DNA of 64,000 nucleotides from Atopsyche davidsoni (lineage: Eukaryota > Arthropoda > Insecta > Trichoptera > Hydrobiosidae). The stretch is taken from NCBI GenBank assembly GCA_022113835.1, contig JAILWY010000023.1, positions 16,924,001 through 16,988,000 on the forward strand, given 5' to 3'. Of this stretch, positions 45,512 through 56,481 are shown piece after piece. The notes under the pieces were generated by a model. It saw nothing but the letters and a program-made list of their open reading frames with translations. It ran no database searches and was not told the origin of the DNA. The position numbers and the translations under genes were made by a program. Numbering within the stretch: position 1 is the first letter of the stretch; the number at the start of each line of letters is the position of its first letter.

Positions 45512-45628
45512 TAGAGGGTCCCGGGGACCCACTACAATAGTTTCCCCTTAGAAAACTATGAAAACTGACTCAATAAAATGGTCGCTAACCTCCTCTGAGG
45601 AGAGACGCTTGATAAAGAAAAAAAACAT
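45512..45628 (+). repeat. dispersed repeat family X, copy 3
   Basis: Reads GGGTCCCGGGGACCCACTAC, CCCCTTAGAAAACTATGAAA and AACCTCCTCTGAGGAGAGAC, then a TGATAAAGAAAAAAAA tail. It starts with a GGGTCCCGGGGACCC palindrome, also nearly present in copy 4. Confidence 0.7.
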
Positions 45629-45764
45629 ACCGTTTTATACTTATATTCATAGTTGCAACTTTAACTATCTATACAGTAATTATTGATTAAGATTGTTTAT
45701 AAAACGAAGAATCCACGGTATAATTTTTAATTATATAATTGAATGATAATGATTAAGTAATTTT

Positions 45765-45965
45765 TTACAAATTGTACTGGATTTGGGATTTGTTCAAATC
45801 CCCCACAAGTCACGATGATATTTTTCTGAGAGTTTCTTTAATCAAGTTTCAATATTTGAAAAAAAATGTACTTAATCATTATCAATCAATCAAACCTGTA
45901 TAGACAAAATCGTATTTCCTGTGAAACGTATTTCACAAAAATCAAAAATATATATTATTTAAATT
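45765..45965 (+). mobile_element. tRNA-Thr-like SINE, long-tailed copy
   Basis: A diverged box B (TTGTTCAAATCCCC) is followed by the full body and the distal tail ACCTGTATAGACAAAATCGT, ATTTCCTGTGAAACG. This copy defines the order of the tail for the family. Confidence 0.72.
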
Positions 45966-48900
45966 ACTGATCAGATATAAATTAAATATATTATTAATAC
46001 TCATGTTTGTCTCGACAACGACAGCTTCCCCTTTCACGAACAAACACACAGTAAAGACTTGCAAATAGCGTGGCGTGAACTCTCCCCCTATCTGTACTTC
46101 ACATCGTACAGCCTGATACTCTGAAATTTCGGTTTACAAGGCAGACTCGTGAAGGGATGTTAATTGGATGAATAATTACTCTTGTTAACTTCAGAATATG
46201 CTCAATATATACGTTGAAAACTTAACAACCAGTGATATTAGAAAACCTTCAGTTTATTTTAATTGAAATTTTATATTAAGCTGAATTTCTTGTTGACGAC
46301 AAAACTGAATAATTTTTCAGCAGAAACGCTGTGTTCTTCGGTTTTTATCTTTAAATATGTAACGTTTCGGTCTTCGGTTTTCGGCATCTTCAGCGATCTG
46401 TAAAGATAGCTGCAGTGTCAAAATCAAATTTCAAGCGTTTTTTTTGAGTTGACTAGCAAAAATGAAAGTTTTGAATTTAATAACAAGAATTATTCGCTTT
46501 AAATAAATTGCTGAAATCTCCTGTCAGTCTTATAGAATAGTGTGTTTTATAAATTTCATTTTTGTACATACGTAAAAAAAGTGAATATTTGGTGTCTGAT
46601 AATAATTATTCAAAAAGTATATTGTGTAATTTGAGTTTGAGTATAATAAAACTTGTTTTAAATTAATGAAAATAATACAATTTAAAGTATACTTTAATAA
46701 ATAGGTGAATATTCTAAGCCGTAGCGTAGTCTAGGTACATATAAGGCAAGGTTCTGATTATAGTCAGAAAGCACTCTTTGTGGTGCTTTGCTTTTGACTT
46801 TGAGTAAGACCTGAAAGCTTTTATTACAATCGCCATGACTTATCTTATACCATTCAGGGATTCTCATGACTTAATGAGACCAAAAGTTATACTTTTAAAG
46901 CCCTATGACATACATGTGGAGTATTTTAATAACGAATTTTTATGTGTTTTGTTTAAATGTATTAAAAACCATTGCTGGTGTAATCCATTCACAGAATCAA
47001 ATAAATTTAAATATTCCCTAAAGGTGATCCCAGTACCGAAAACCAAAAAAAATTCATTGATCAAAAAAACCTAAAAACTTAGTTGTGCACCTAGTGAAAA
47101 CAGACTTCTTTACAATACTTTCTTATAAATTATTAATAGAGATTTTTACGTATTTTTTAGCGAGCTTAGTAAAATAAAACTTTGAATCAGTTTTCAGAGT
47201 TTACAAAAACAATTTGGGAGAGCTTGAGAAAAGTAAATATTATATTTTCAATCTCTTTCGGTGAACTTGAGTTGATCGTTACCCAAATTTAATTTGAAAC
47301 CTTGTAGTATAAGATTTATAAATTTTGTCCAAACATCCGATTAATTAAAGCTTCATCCTTTATTTCTCGCAATAAAAGACAGCGCTATCTATTACTGAAA
47401 AAGTTTTCAGGTGTTCACGAAAGCTTGCGGGCATTTTCTTTCTCGATTTACAAGTTTTTCTGTAGAATATTCCATCGAGTCCCATTGTGGGCTGGAGGAA
47501 GCTCTCTCAGAAAACAATGGGCGATGAAGAAGACTTGGAGAGATAATAGTTCTCAGATCTCACCAATAAAAAGGACTCAAGAAAATTCCTTTATATATAG
47601 CACTATATATGACTAAAATATATGCAATAGAGATGGGATAAGCTGAATGTTTTCCGCCTTAAGCTTTTTTATGTTTTACAGTAATATTTATCAACTCATT
47701 TATGTAATCTTTGCTTCTTTTTTTTCTATAGATCTTGTGTTTTATTTGACTTTTTTTTTTACTTCTTATTGTTTGTTTGAACTGTAAAGAACCCTCTTTA
47801 ATGAAATAAATAATAAAATATACAAGTTATAATATATATTGAGCTATTTGACAATAATTCAGAAGTAAAATAAATATTTCAAAAATCTTCAAGCCTGCGA
47901 AGTTTTTATACTATTTTGTTAAGTTTTACGAAAACCAATTTATTTAGTGATTTAAGTTTTCACAGGGGAAAGCAAAGTAAGATATATTTTAAAAAAAAAG
48001 AGAGAAAAGCACTCTGACGTAAAAGTTTTTAATTTTGGGAATTAGGTAGGATAAGACCAACTTCGTGAATATTTACCAGAAAGAAAACTTAATTAAACAC
48101 GTCTGACTATCAACTACCAAGTGTGACTTAGCAGTTGGAACTTTTAATTATTTTAAAGAATCTAAATAACCAAATTACCATTTTTTTTAATATAATTTAT
48201 ACACAGAAAATGTGTTAAGTTATTTTAAAACACAATTATCAGGCATTTTTAAAAACCTTTTTGTGTGTTGTTCTTGTAATAATTAGTTAATATATATAGG
48301 CGGTTATTATTTTTTTTTGTTGCCTGAATTTTTTAAATGTTTTTAACGTTGGTATTAAATAATAATAAAAATATTTGTGGTACAGTAGATTTATTGATTT
48401 TGTTCCAATCAAATGCAATCATTATCACAATCCTGTGTGGTTTTTGGGTCTGGCAGTATTTTCCACCCCCGTCAGTATAATTTACCGCACTGTGGTCCAG
48501 AGGACTCTTAGAGGAGGTTTATTTATAAAATGGGTCATTAACTGCGGGGGAAAGTACTTGGGACCTCCTCCCCTCGATCCCAAATAATGCCGCTGTTCAA
48601 AACAATATGGTTGCGAATTCGGCCTTCATCTCTGTTATTGAAGATATCTTCTATAGTCACACTAGTGATAGTTGAAAATATCTTCAAGTTTGACAAAAAA
48701 TAACTATAAAAACTCAATAGCAACGCAGAAAATTACGAACCATTCAATACATTTTCTTATTTGGAGTTCAGAAAAAACACTAAAAATCATAAATCACATA
48801 ATAGGGCTGCAAAGAAGTAAAATTTTATGATGGAGTCAATGGCGTATAATCCAAGTTATTTTCGCGTCAGCGAACCTTTAGCACTCTCTTTTACGTTTGG

Positions 48901-51900
48901 GAAAAACGAAAACCATCTCTTTCGGTAAAAATACCCATTTTGCCTCTATTTACATACATATGCTACACACAAAGCCTAGTTTTTACTAAATTATACAAGC
49001 GATTCCAAATTATTACAGGCTTTTCAACCTGGCATTATTAAAATTACAGAACATATTTTTTTATATTTAAATCAGCATATTCTCAAAATCCATTTCTTAC
49101 ATAATAATCTACCAAGTGTTGAGATTTAAGGTGAGATTGTGACGTCAGGGTGTAACAAAAATAAGTATTTACTTTATGTTTTAATAAATAAATTAGGTTA
49201 AAAAGTCCGCAATGAGTTTAAAATCAACTGTAGTTATTAGGTGATAATATTTATTTTCAGTATAGCCAAAGACACTGTCTATTTTTAAGTTATACGAAAT
49301 ATAAGTTATTTTTATGATAGTTAAGATTTAGGATGTTTTTATTTGCATTAAAAAAAACAGTTTTTCTCGCTTTATAAATAAATTTTCAATAAAAATCCAA
49401 TAATGCTTATTTTATAGACATTATAATTTCAATTTAAAATTACTTTGTGGTTTGATTTTTAAATACACAAAAGTGGGTGGAATTACTAATTAGAGTTTCG
49501 TGTAGAAATAAATATTTTTTTTTATAAATTATACCCAAAACTAGAATCATTTAATAAAATAATATAATTTTTATGTCATAGGTTACAATTTTTTTTGCAA
49601 GTTTCTTGATAAAACGTGTGTGAAATTGTAAACACAGCTTTTTATTTTACTCAAATGATACTGCCTTTAGTATTAAACTGAAACTAGTCATGAAACGAAA
49701 GTTCCTGCTTAAATTCAACAATGAGTGCACAAAAGCTTCAAAGAGCTTTCTACGAGGTCGTATTTTCGTATTTTACTGTTTTTTTCCTTCGGCTAAGTAG
49801 CATACCAATTGATTTTACATAAAATTGCTAGGATATCTCACTGATGAACCACAACCACACTTTGTCACGTATTTCATCGAATTTTATTCCGACTGAAAAG
49901 TTTTTATCATTTTCACTCTGCGCAGCGCTGTCGGGGCTTTTTCAGGAGGCTGTAAATTACGCGGGAGTGAAATATTTCAGCTGTAAATAATCGGAATGAA
50001 CAAGGTTATGTACTTGACGTGTTATGCGTTACGATCGTGGATATAAAAAAAAAGCATTATAGATACTTTTATGGGGTGAAAAAAAGCCATGTAACTGAAC
50101 AATATCTTTTATAAAAATTTTATCAAAAAAAATTTTTTGATCTTACTACAATAAAATAAAAGTGGTAGTCAACATACTTAACAGTAACAAGATAATTATT
50201 AATATAATGCGCAATACAGTTTAAAATATATTTTCTTCTTTGAACCAATAATGATTCGAAAAAAACATGGAGTAAAAAGTATGTAAATAGAAAGCATTAA
50301 TGCTGGTTATTCTGAGTTTACTTTACCAGGAGTTGTTACATTATATTTATTTTATAACGTTCTACATTTACCAATAGTAATTTCATTTATTTCGTGATCT
50401 AATTATAAAAAAAATTAACTATTATTTTAACTTTTATTTTTCAAAGCACACAGAAAGCTCCAAACCTATTGTACACTTTTATTAATATACGGGTTAAAAA
50501 ACAAATTGTTAACAGAATGCTTTCCGCTAGTATCGACTTTCCTCTATGTAGATACCACGAGAGCTTTTTATCTTCATCGCTTTCACCGGCGTTTATTCCT
50601 GAAGCTTTTGTGTTGCCAGCTAAACAAATTTATGAAAACAGGTTAAGTGCACCAAAACCTACGAGCCGAGAGAAATCCGCCTCTAGATAACAAATTACAC
50701 GCATGTGTATGAGTCGAAAAGGTTGAACTGATTTACTGAAAACCATTTTTGAATTTAAATTATGAAAAATTAAAACACAAAGTATTTTTACTTATATACG
50801 ATGTACTTTGCCAAATTGACTGAGTGTGACCTGAATTGGCAAAAATTTGGCCAATAAGCAAAGCAATGGATAGTACTTATTACAATTGATGTATTTTTGG
50901 GTTTTACTGTGCGTTTTAATTTTTCAGTTTCAGCAAAAAACGCAGCATAAAACATAACAGATTAAAATAACACCTACTGATATTATTTATCCAAAAGCGA
51001 TTAAATATTTTAATATAAAAGTACTCTATGAATTAAAAACTACATCTTAAATAATATACGAGTATATAGGTGCTTTATTTTATTACATACCTTTTAGTAA
51101 CCTTGATACCATGATAAAATATATTTGCATTCCGAGGAATATTATCTCATACTTGGTATCATATGTAAAATAATATCAAGATATCTGAAAACATGTTTAA
51201 TATCTAATATCCCAAAGTTTTGATTCACCCTGTATAATATATTATACCTCTTCATACTTGGATTAGCATGCGTACCTGTATTTACCTCTCTCATCTTGTT
51301 ATTAAATATTAGGGCCCTTTATAGTACTTTGCTGTTTCAAAGTATGTAGTTAGCAAATGTGAAGGTCGTCGTTTTAAGAGACTCTAAAATTACTTGGCTT
51401 CTTATTTAATTAATAATAAATAATGCTAATATCTTTAAACTTTATTAAATTTATTTTTCTTTGTTCTTTATTTTAGGACTTAAATAAACAAAAATATTTC
51501 AAGGCTTTATTAAGAAACAAAGAAATTTGCAAGGAATGTCGACAAATGAAATTTTATAAACGCAAATGAAATACTTAAAATTTTATAAACGCTGAGTTAT
51601 TTTTAACAAACGATTACGTATTGTAACCTTTTATTTTTTTATTTAAAATACTTAGCAAATACTATGCCTTTTTCATCGTTTGAAATAACAACATAAATAC
51701 AGTAACGTGCGACCTTTTTATTCAAGTACCACAAGTGATTTGATTGAAAGCAATAACAGTGACGACACAAAATTACTATCAAAATACAAAATATCTACTC
51801 TCAGGTCTTGTTATTTAATTTTTTTTTAAAGGCTGAGGATATCGCAATATGCCCAAAAAGTCATTCTTAAACTTACTAATCCCATTACACAATAGCGCTT

Positions 51901-51990
51901 ACTTTAATGCGATTACATTGATTTAGTTGGCTTTTTCTTCAGACTTAATATTGCCTCAAATATTTTCTGTACTTAGACACAACCTTAAAA
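45966..51990. other. AT-rich intergenic or intronic DNA
   Basis: A 6-kb stretch without a supported gene. At 46,330-46,395 the minus strand has CTGAAGATGCCGAAAACCGA followed by AGACCGAAACGTTAC, like the retroelement 3' motif at 34.03 kb. A CRE palindrome is at 49,140-49,147. Open frames (46,835-47,074; 50,469-50,690) lack coding character. Confidence 0.4.
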
Positions 51991-51999
51991 GTTTATGAC

Positions 52000-52125
52000 A
52001 TAAGCATATTTTTTCACACATTGAAAACGATTAAAGAAAACTCTCAGAAAATATCATCGTGACTTGTGAGGGATTCGAACCCACATCCCCAAGCTTTCAT
52101 GGCCGGTGCATTTATCCAACTTCCT
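52000..52125 (-). mobile_element. tRNA-Thr-like SINE, minus-strand copy
   Basis: The reverse complement has head CACCGGCCATGAAAGCTTGG, GGATGTGGGTTCGAATCCCT with a perfect box B, then CACAAGTCACGATGATATTT and the body. Confidence 0.75.
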
Positions 52126-53875
52126 GAAATGGAGTTAGTCAGCCAAAAAAATTTGCAATACAGATACAATTGATTCGATCAATCCTTTCTATATTCTCTA
52201 TAACTAGATCGAGAAAACTCAATCCTTCGTTAATGTCGCTCTGTTGACTATCGGCTTTGTGGATACACAATTGTGTAAATTATTTATTGTAACTTGAAAT
52301 CTATTTACACTTCACGTAAGATATATCAAAACTAAAGAAATAGGAAAATAGATTTGAGAATTTGTGCAGGAGACAAATAAACTTGAGCTTTTAACCACAC
52401 CATTCTGTAAGTGTAGAAGGTCGCAAATAAAGAAACAGGAAAGCCTGTAATAAACAAGCTTTAGAATGTATGCATTATGGCTGTGTTTATCAAAATCTTT
52501 GATGATGGCCACAATGTCAGAACATTAAACAATAAAAAAACAAGTAAACCCAAGAAGCGAGTGTTTATAATTTTATCATAATTTACAAAGGATTTTTAGT
52601 GAAAGATTTTTCTTTAAACAGCAAACTTTCTTATTTAATTCGAACCCAGTTATCTGTATCTACGATCTACTGATTTAAAATCCAACTTAATGCCTCCTGT
52701 CTTACTTTTTTACATCTCTGATCTTCCCGAGGAGTTACTCTTGTATTCTAAAGTACCTAATCCTTAGCATGCGGTAGAAAAAAGATGACCGAATCATTCA
52801 GTACAGAGGATTACCCTTTCCATAACTTCCAGAAACGAAGGCTCGGTATATTTTTTAACACGACAACGCCATTTTCTGATACTGTATGTCCAATGGCGAT
52901 CGTTCACACAATTGATTACATCAAACATAAAATCTTCTTTCTGCTCATCAGTTTTGATCTCCTATTGAGTAATACACAATCTTTCATTTATAGTTCAAAA
53001 TAATATCAACGTACATTAAACGTATAAATCAACAAACTAAGTTGTTTGCAAGATAGGCATTTCAAACTGCTCTATTAGACTGGCGAGATGACTTAATGCG
53101 GTACGCTTGAGTCTCGAATGTACTTACTGCCGGTGCTCAGATGTTGTTAAGACCTGCCCGGGACATCCCCCGGAATGAATTATGCAAATGATCAAGCTGG
53201 AGGCTCCAAGTTTGCCGGCCACCCCTAGAAGGCGAGAGTGACATGCTACTAGATCCGCCAAGGATTATGTGACATCTGATTTAACCATGTCTACTACATT
53301 TTAGGTGTGGTTGTTATTATAATAAATTCTAGGTTCTTCAATGTTATACTGCTTTCTTATTAAATGTTCCATCATTTTATTTATATAAAATAGCAGTAGT
53401 TTAAAGAGATTTGAGCGCACCTTTCCGAGATCCGTTTTACTGCTGAATACGCCCACTCGATTTTGATTGGCCAGAAAAAGGGATCGCTGAAATCCCCATA
53501 TAGGACCATTATTTTATAATAATATCAGAACCCCAAAGATGGCCCAAGCACTGGGACTGAAACATCGAAACTATAAATAAAAATAATGATTTAAATCATG
53601 AGGCGATATACAGATATATGAATCATCTGTATAAAAAGTTGAGAGTTGGAAAATATCCGATCTTGCAAATCCTTATGAACATATTTTTTTGCAAGAATTA
53701 CAGTATTAAATTCATTCAAATATAATACGACCAAACGAACATGTTTATTATACAAAAGCCATCTCAGAAATATGAACTGTAAGATCTAGCAGAGACAGAT
53801 CTTACTGTAAAAAAAAGCAGATTTACTGTTTCAGAAACACACTCGCAGACACCTTCAGAGGGTCATAAATTATAA
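52126..53875. other. intergenic or intronic DNA
   Basis: No gene supported. A GC-richer patch at 53,080-53,270 is unrecognised. At 53,536-53,572, GATGGCCCAAGCACTGGGAC followed by TGAAACATCG is a third copy of the motif noted at 34.03 and 46.38 kb. Confidence 0.4.
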
Positions 53876-53904
53876 ATGATAATAATAACTCCCCCTGAAG
53901 CGAG

Positions 53905-53960
53905 TGTTTCGCGCAAGATGGCCGCAAGGCCGCCATGTTGGTTTCCAGTTATTCTCTTTT
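53905..53960. promoter_or_regulatory. inverted YY1/TISU-like pair
   Basis: AAGATGGCCGC and, a few bases on, its opposing partner GCCGCCATGTTGG face each other across AAGG. A + ATG at 53,918 opens 46 codons (MAARPPCWFPVILFYGKTVA...) and a minus-strand ATG opens about 37. This geometry resembles a compact bidirectional promoter/start. No family was recognised in either frame. Confidence 0.35.
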
Positions 53961-54324
53961 ATGGCAAAACTGTCGCTTTTATCGGCATCTGTTGCCGAGG
54001 AGTTATCACTCTGCAATTTGCATACGGCGCCCTCGAACTTCGTCTATTCAATGTCTAGGCCTGAGGTTTATCAATGATTTTTTTGCTCCGTGACTGGGTG
54101 AGGAATGTGCCATTTGTGATTGTGAAAAATATACACGAATACAGTTTAGAAATTATTTTAAAACGATTTACCAAATAAAGGGACCGCCTACATTATTCAC
54201 AGCCGCTCGCTAAAGCAAATCTAAATATAACGTGGTTAAAAGGCGACTTGATACACTTTATATTAAGTGAGTGTGTGGGTATATATATATTTTTTTAAAT
54301 TATGGTTTAGATATAAATCATATT

Positions 54325-54415
54325 TTGTTTCGAGACACAGGTGAATGGGATTCAAACCCAAATCTCCCAGCTGTCGCAGCCGGGTGTTATAATCCTTTCG
54401 GCCATAGTGCCCTTT
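54325..54415 (-). mobile_element. tRNA-like SINE head of a second type
   Basis: The reverse complement reads GGGCACTATGGCCGAAAGGA (box A-like), then an anticodon-like stem and GATTTGGGTTTGAATCCCAT (box B). The TGGCCGAAAGG D-arm resembles tRNA-Ser/Leu rather than the Thr-type SINE. The anticodon stem does not fold properly and no tRNA acceptor stem is evident, so a SINE relic is preferred to a tRNA gene. Confidence 0.5.
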
Positions 54416-54959
54416 AGTTTGGAGATAATTTTAATACTAGTTAAAGCACACAGTATTTTTGTCCCTTAAAGCTGTCTATACAACTGGAAATCAAACGGTA
54501 ACGTCTTTTTTTAAGTTTAACTATAAAAAAACACGCAAAATAAGATGACTAATTGCTGTTGCAACGCGTGTAGCCTGCTTAAGACCCACCGATATTGCTT
54601 TAGCTGTTGAATAAAATTGCTTTATGGGGTAAAATAAAAATCTATTCACATACAAAATCGTTTTAGAATTTCCATTGTGGCTGGAATAAAAGCGGCGAAT
54701 GGGTTTTGTGTTGCGGTCGGCTTTGCTTCCTCCGACCCATGTATTTTTAGTAAAATAAAATTTGTGAGGCGCCCTAATGATCCTTGTGTACTTTCATTTT
54801 GCATGGGGCGTAATGATATTTTCCACCATGTCATACAACTGAACGAGCATTACCATTTCACATGTAAAAATAAATATTCATGATAACGGATAATACAATT
54901 ACTGATTTTATTACTATACAGTAACATACAGTTTTATGCCCGGTTTCTGAAAAATTAAC
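54416..54959. other. intergenic or intronic DNA
   Basis: Two complementary open frames at 54,646-54,883 overlap on opposite strands with no recognisable product. Nothing else was found. Confidence 0.4.
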
Positions 54960-55505
54960 TTAGAGAGCTGAGACCAATTTCGAGTTTTTTGATTGTTTTA
55001 TACAATATTTTCCGAAAAATCTACTGCACCACCAAAAGTTAGATACATTCTTCCACAGATAAGATTTTTTTAAAAGATTATTATGACTGACGTATCTAGA
55101 ACCCTAAGCATTTAGGTGCTATTTTTTAAATTGGAATTAAAAGATTACATATAAAACTATGGTATGGGATTAGTTTAAAAAATATAAAAAATTAAAAATT
55201 CAACAAACTTTGGTTTTGAAAAGACGTCATTTTATCAAATTTTTCAACATCTTCAAGACTTGTTTGACCTTGAATAATAACGTTATTTTAATAATAAAAA
55301 ATAGTTAAATATAATTTATATATATTTTAATATTATGTAAAAAAATTTAACCTTTTATATATAAAAATAAAGTGACAATTAAATAAATTAAATGACACGA
55401 TTCGCTTCGCCTTCGATATCCAAGTCAGCTCCGTACTGACGAAAAAGGTGTATTTTTACCTGCAAGCTTTTGTCACTGTGTCATTTCATTTATTTAAATT
55501 AATTA
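54960..55505 (+). repeat. dispersed repeat family R, copy B with inverted tail
   Basis: Direct counterpart of 20,300-20,825, ending in the same AAATAAAGTGACAATTAAAT and AAATGACACGATT blocks (to about 55,405). A further 70 bp on, at 55,475-55,505, the terminal block recurs inverted (GTGTCATTTCATTTATTTAA). The end could therefore fold back, and GTGACA...TGTCAC may be the element's terminus. Confidence 0.65.
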
Positions 55506-56395
55506 ATAAATATCGGTGAAAGATGCGGATTTATTTAAAAAATATATTTTATTAAATTAATTGCCGATACGATCAAATGTTACGCAATTCAAATATATAT
55601 ATAATAAAAGTTCTCACTGGGAAGAAATATGGAGCTTTTTTTTATCTGAAAGCATTTCTTTCAGAATCTTTGCGTCGAGTTTTCCAGCTGTTATAGTTTA
55701 TAGTTGCGACTGGCTTTTTTACTGGAGCCGAATTTAATATCAGCTCTGCTACCTTTGTCACAATCTAAGCACGCATTTGGCGTGTTTTTGTCTTATTTTC
55801 TGGGTAAATATAAATTTACACATGGTAAGTAAAAGGGTAAAACGTAAATGTAAATTTAAAGACCCACGAAGGGGTTGGGCGAGTTTCAGGCCGTCAGAGC
55901 CTCTCCCTTTTAAATAACGTCTATTATTCTTTCAGTCTACGTTTATACACAATAGAGTTCCGACATTACTTTTTTTTATTTAAAACAAAAACATTTTGCT
56001 AGTTGTTAGTGTAAATTATACTAATACAAATCATACTAAACTTTTGCATAAAATATGTGTAGGATTTACAGTTTAAAGATTTCAGCTATATATTTTTAGT
56101 TTGAGTTCAAGTTATTATCAAACATACATTATTTTATTGTATCATTTAAGCCCTTTTATTTTTATACATACAAAAAAAGGCCTAACATAAGCTTCATATA
56201 GAATCACATTATTCATGAGAAATGAGACAAAATATTTATAATTTTTCCTCAAACCTCATATAAGTTTTACATTTATTTTATGTTTTTTAAAATAATAAAA
56301 AAGTGTTGTTTTAATTTTTTGGTGCGACTAGTTTCGCCAACATACTAGATTGGCATCATTAAACAGAGTCTGTGCTTATTCAAAATTTTGTTTCA
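55506..56395. other. AT-rich DNA upstream of the SLC6 first coding exon
   Basis: No gene. It ends in TTCAAAATTTTGTTTCAG, a good pyrimidine-rich splice acceptor (AG at 56,395-56,396). This supports an upstream non-coding exon rather than a transcription start right here. Confidence 0.45.
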
Positions 56396-56396
56396 G

Positions 56397-56481
56397 AAAT
56401 GGCGTGGGTGAGCGACCGACTCACTAACCTTACCTAACTGTGCACAGTCTTTTCTGCCAAGTCTACACACCAGCATCAGCC
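56397..56481 (+). other. 5' UTR of the SLC6 gene
   Basis: Between the predicted splice acceptor and the ATG lies a 13-codon upstream frame (ATG at 56,399, MAWVSDRLTNLT, stop 56,435). If transcribed, this uORF could reduce translation of the transporter. Confidence 0.45.

Noticed and set aside
51222..51240. Mariner terminus (TCACCCTGTATAATA)
   Set aside because: No matching inverted partner or transposase remnant was found within a plausible distance.
54325..54415. tRNA-Ser/Leu gene on the minus strand
   Set aside because: The D-arm and T-arm look right, but the anticodon loop and acceptor stem do not fold as a tRNA.
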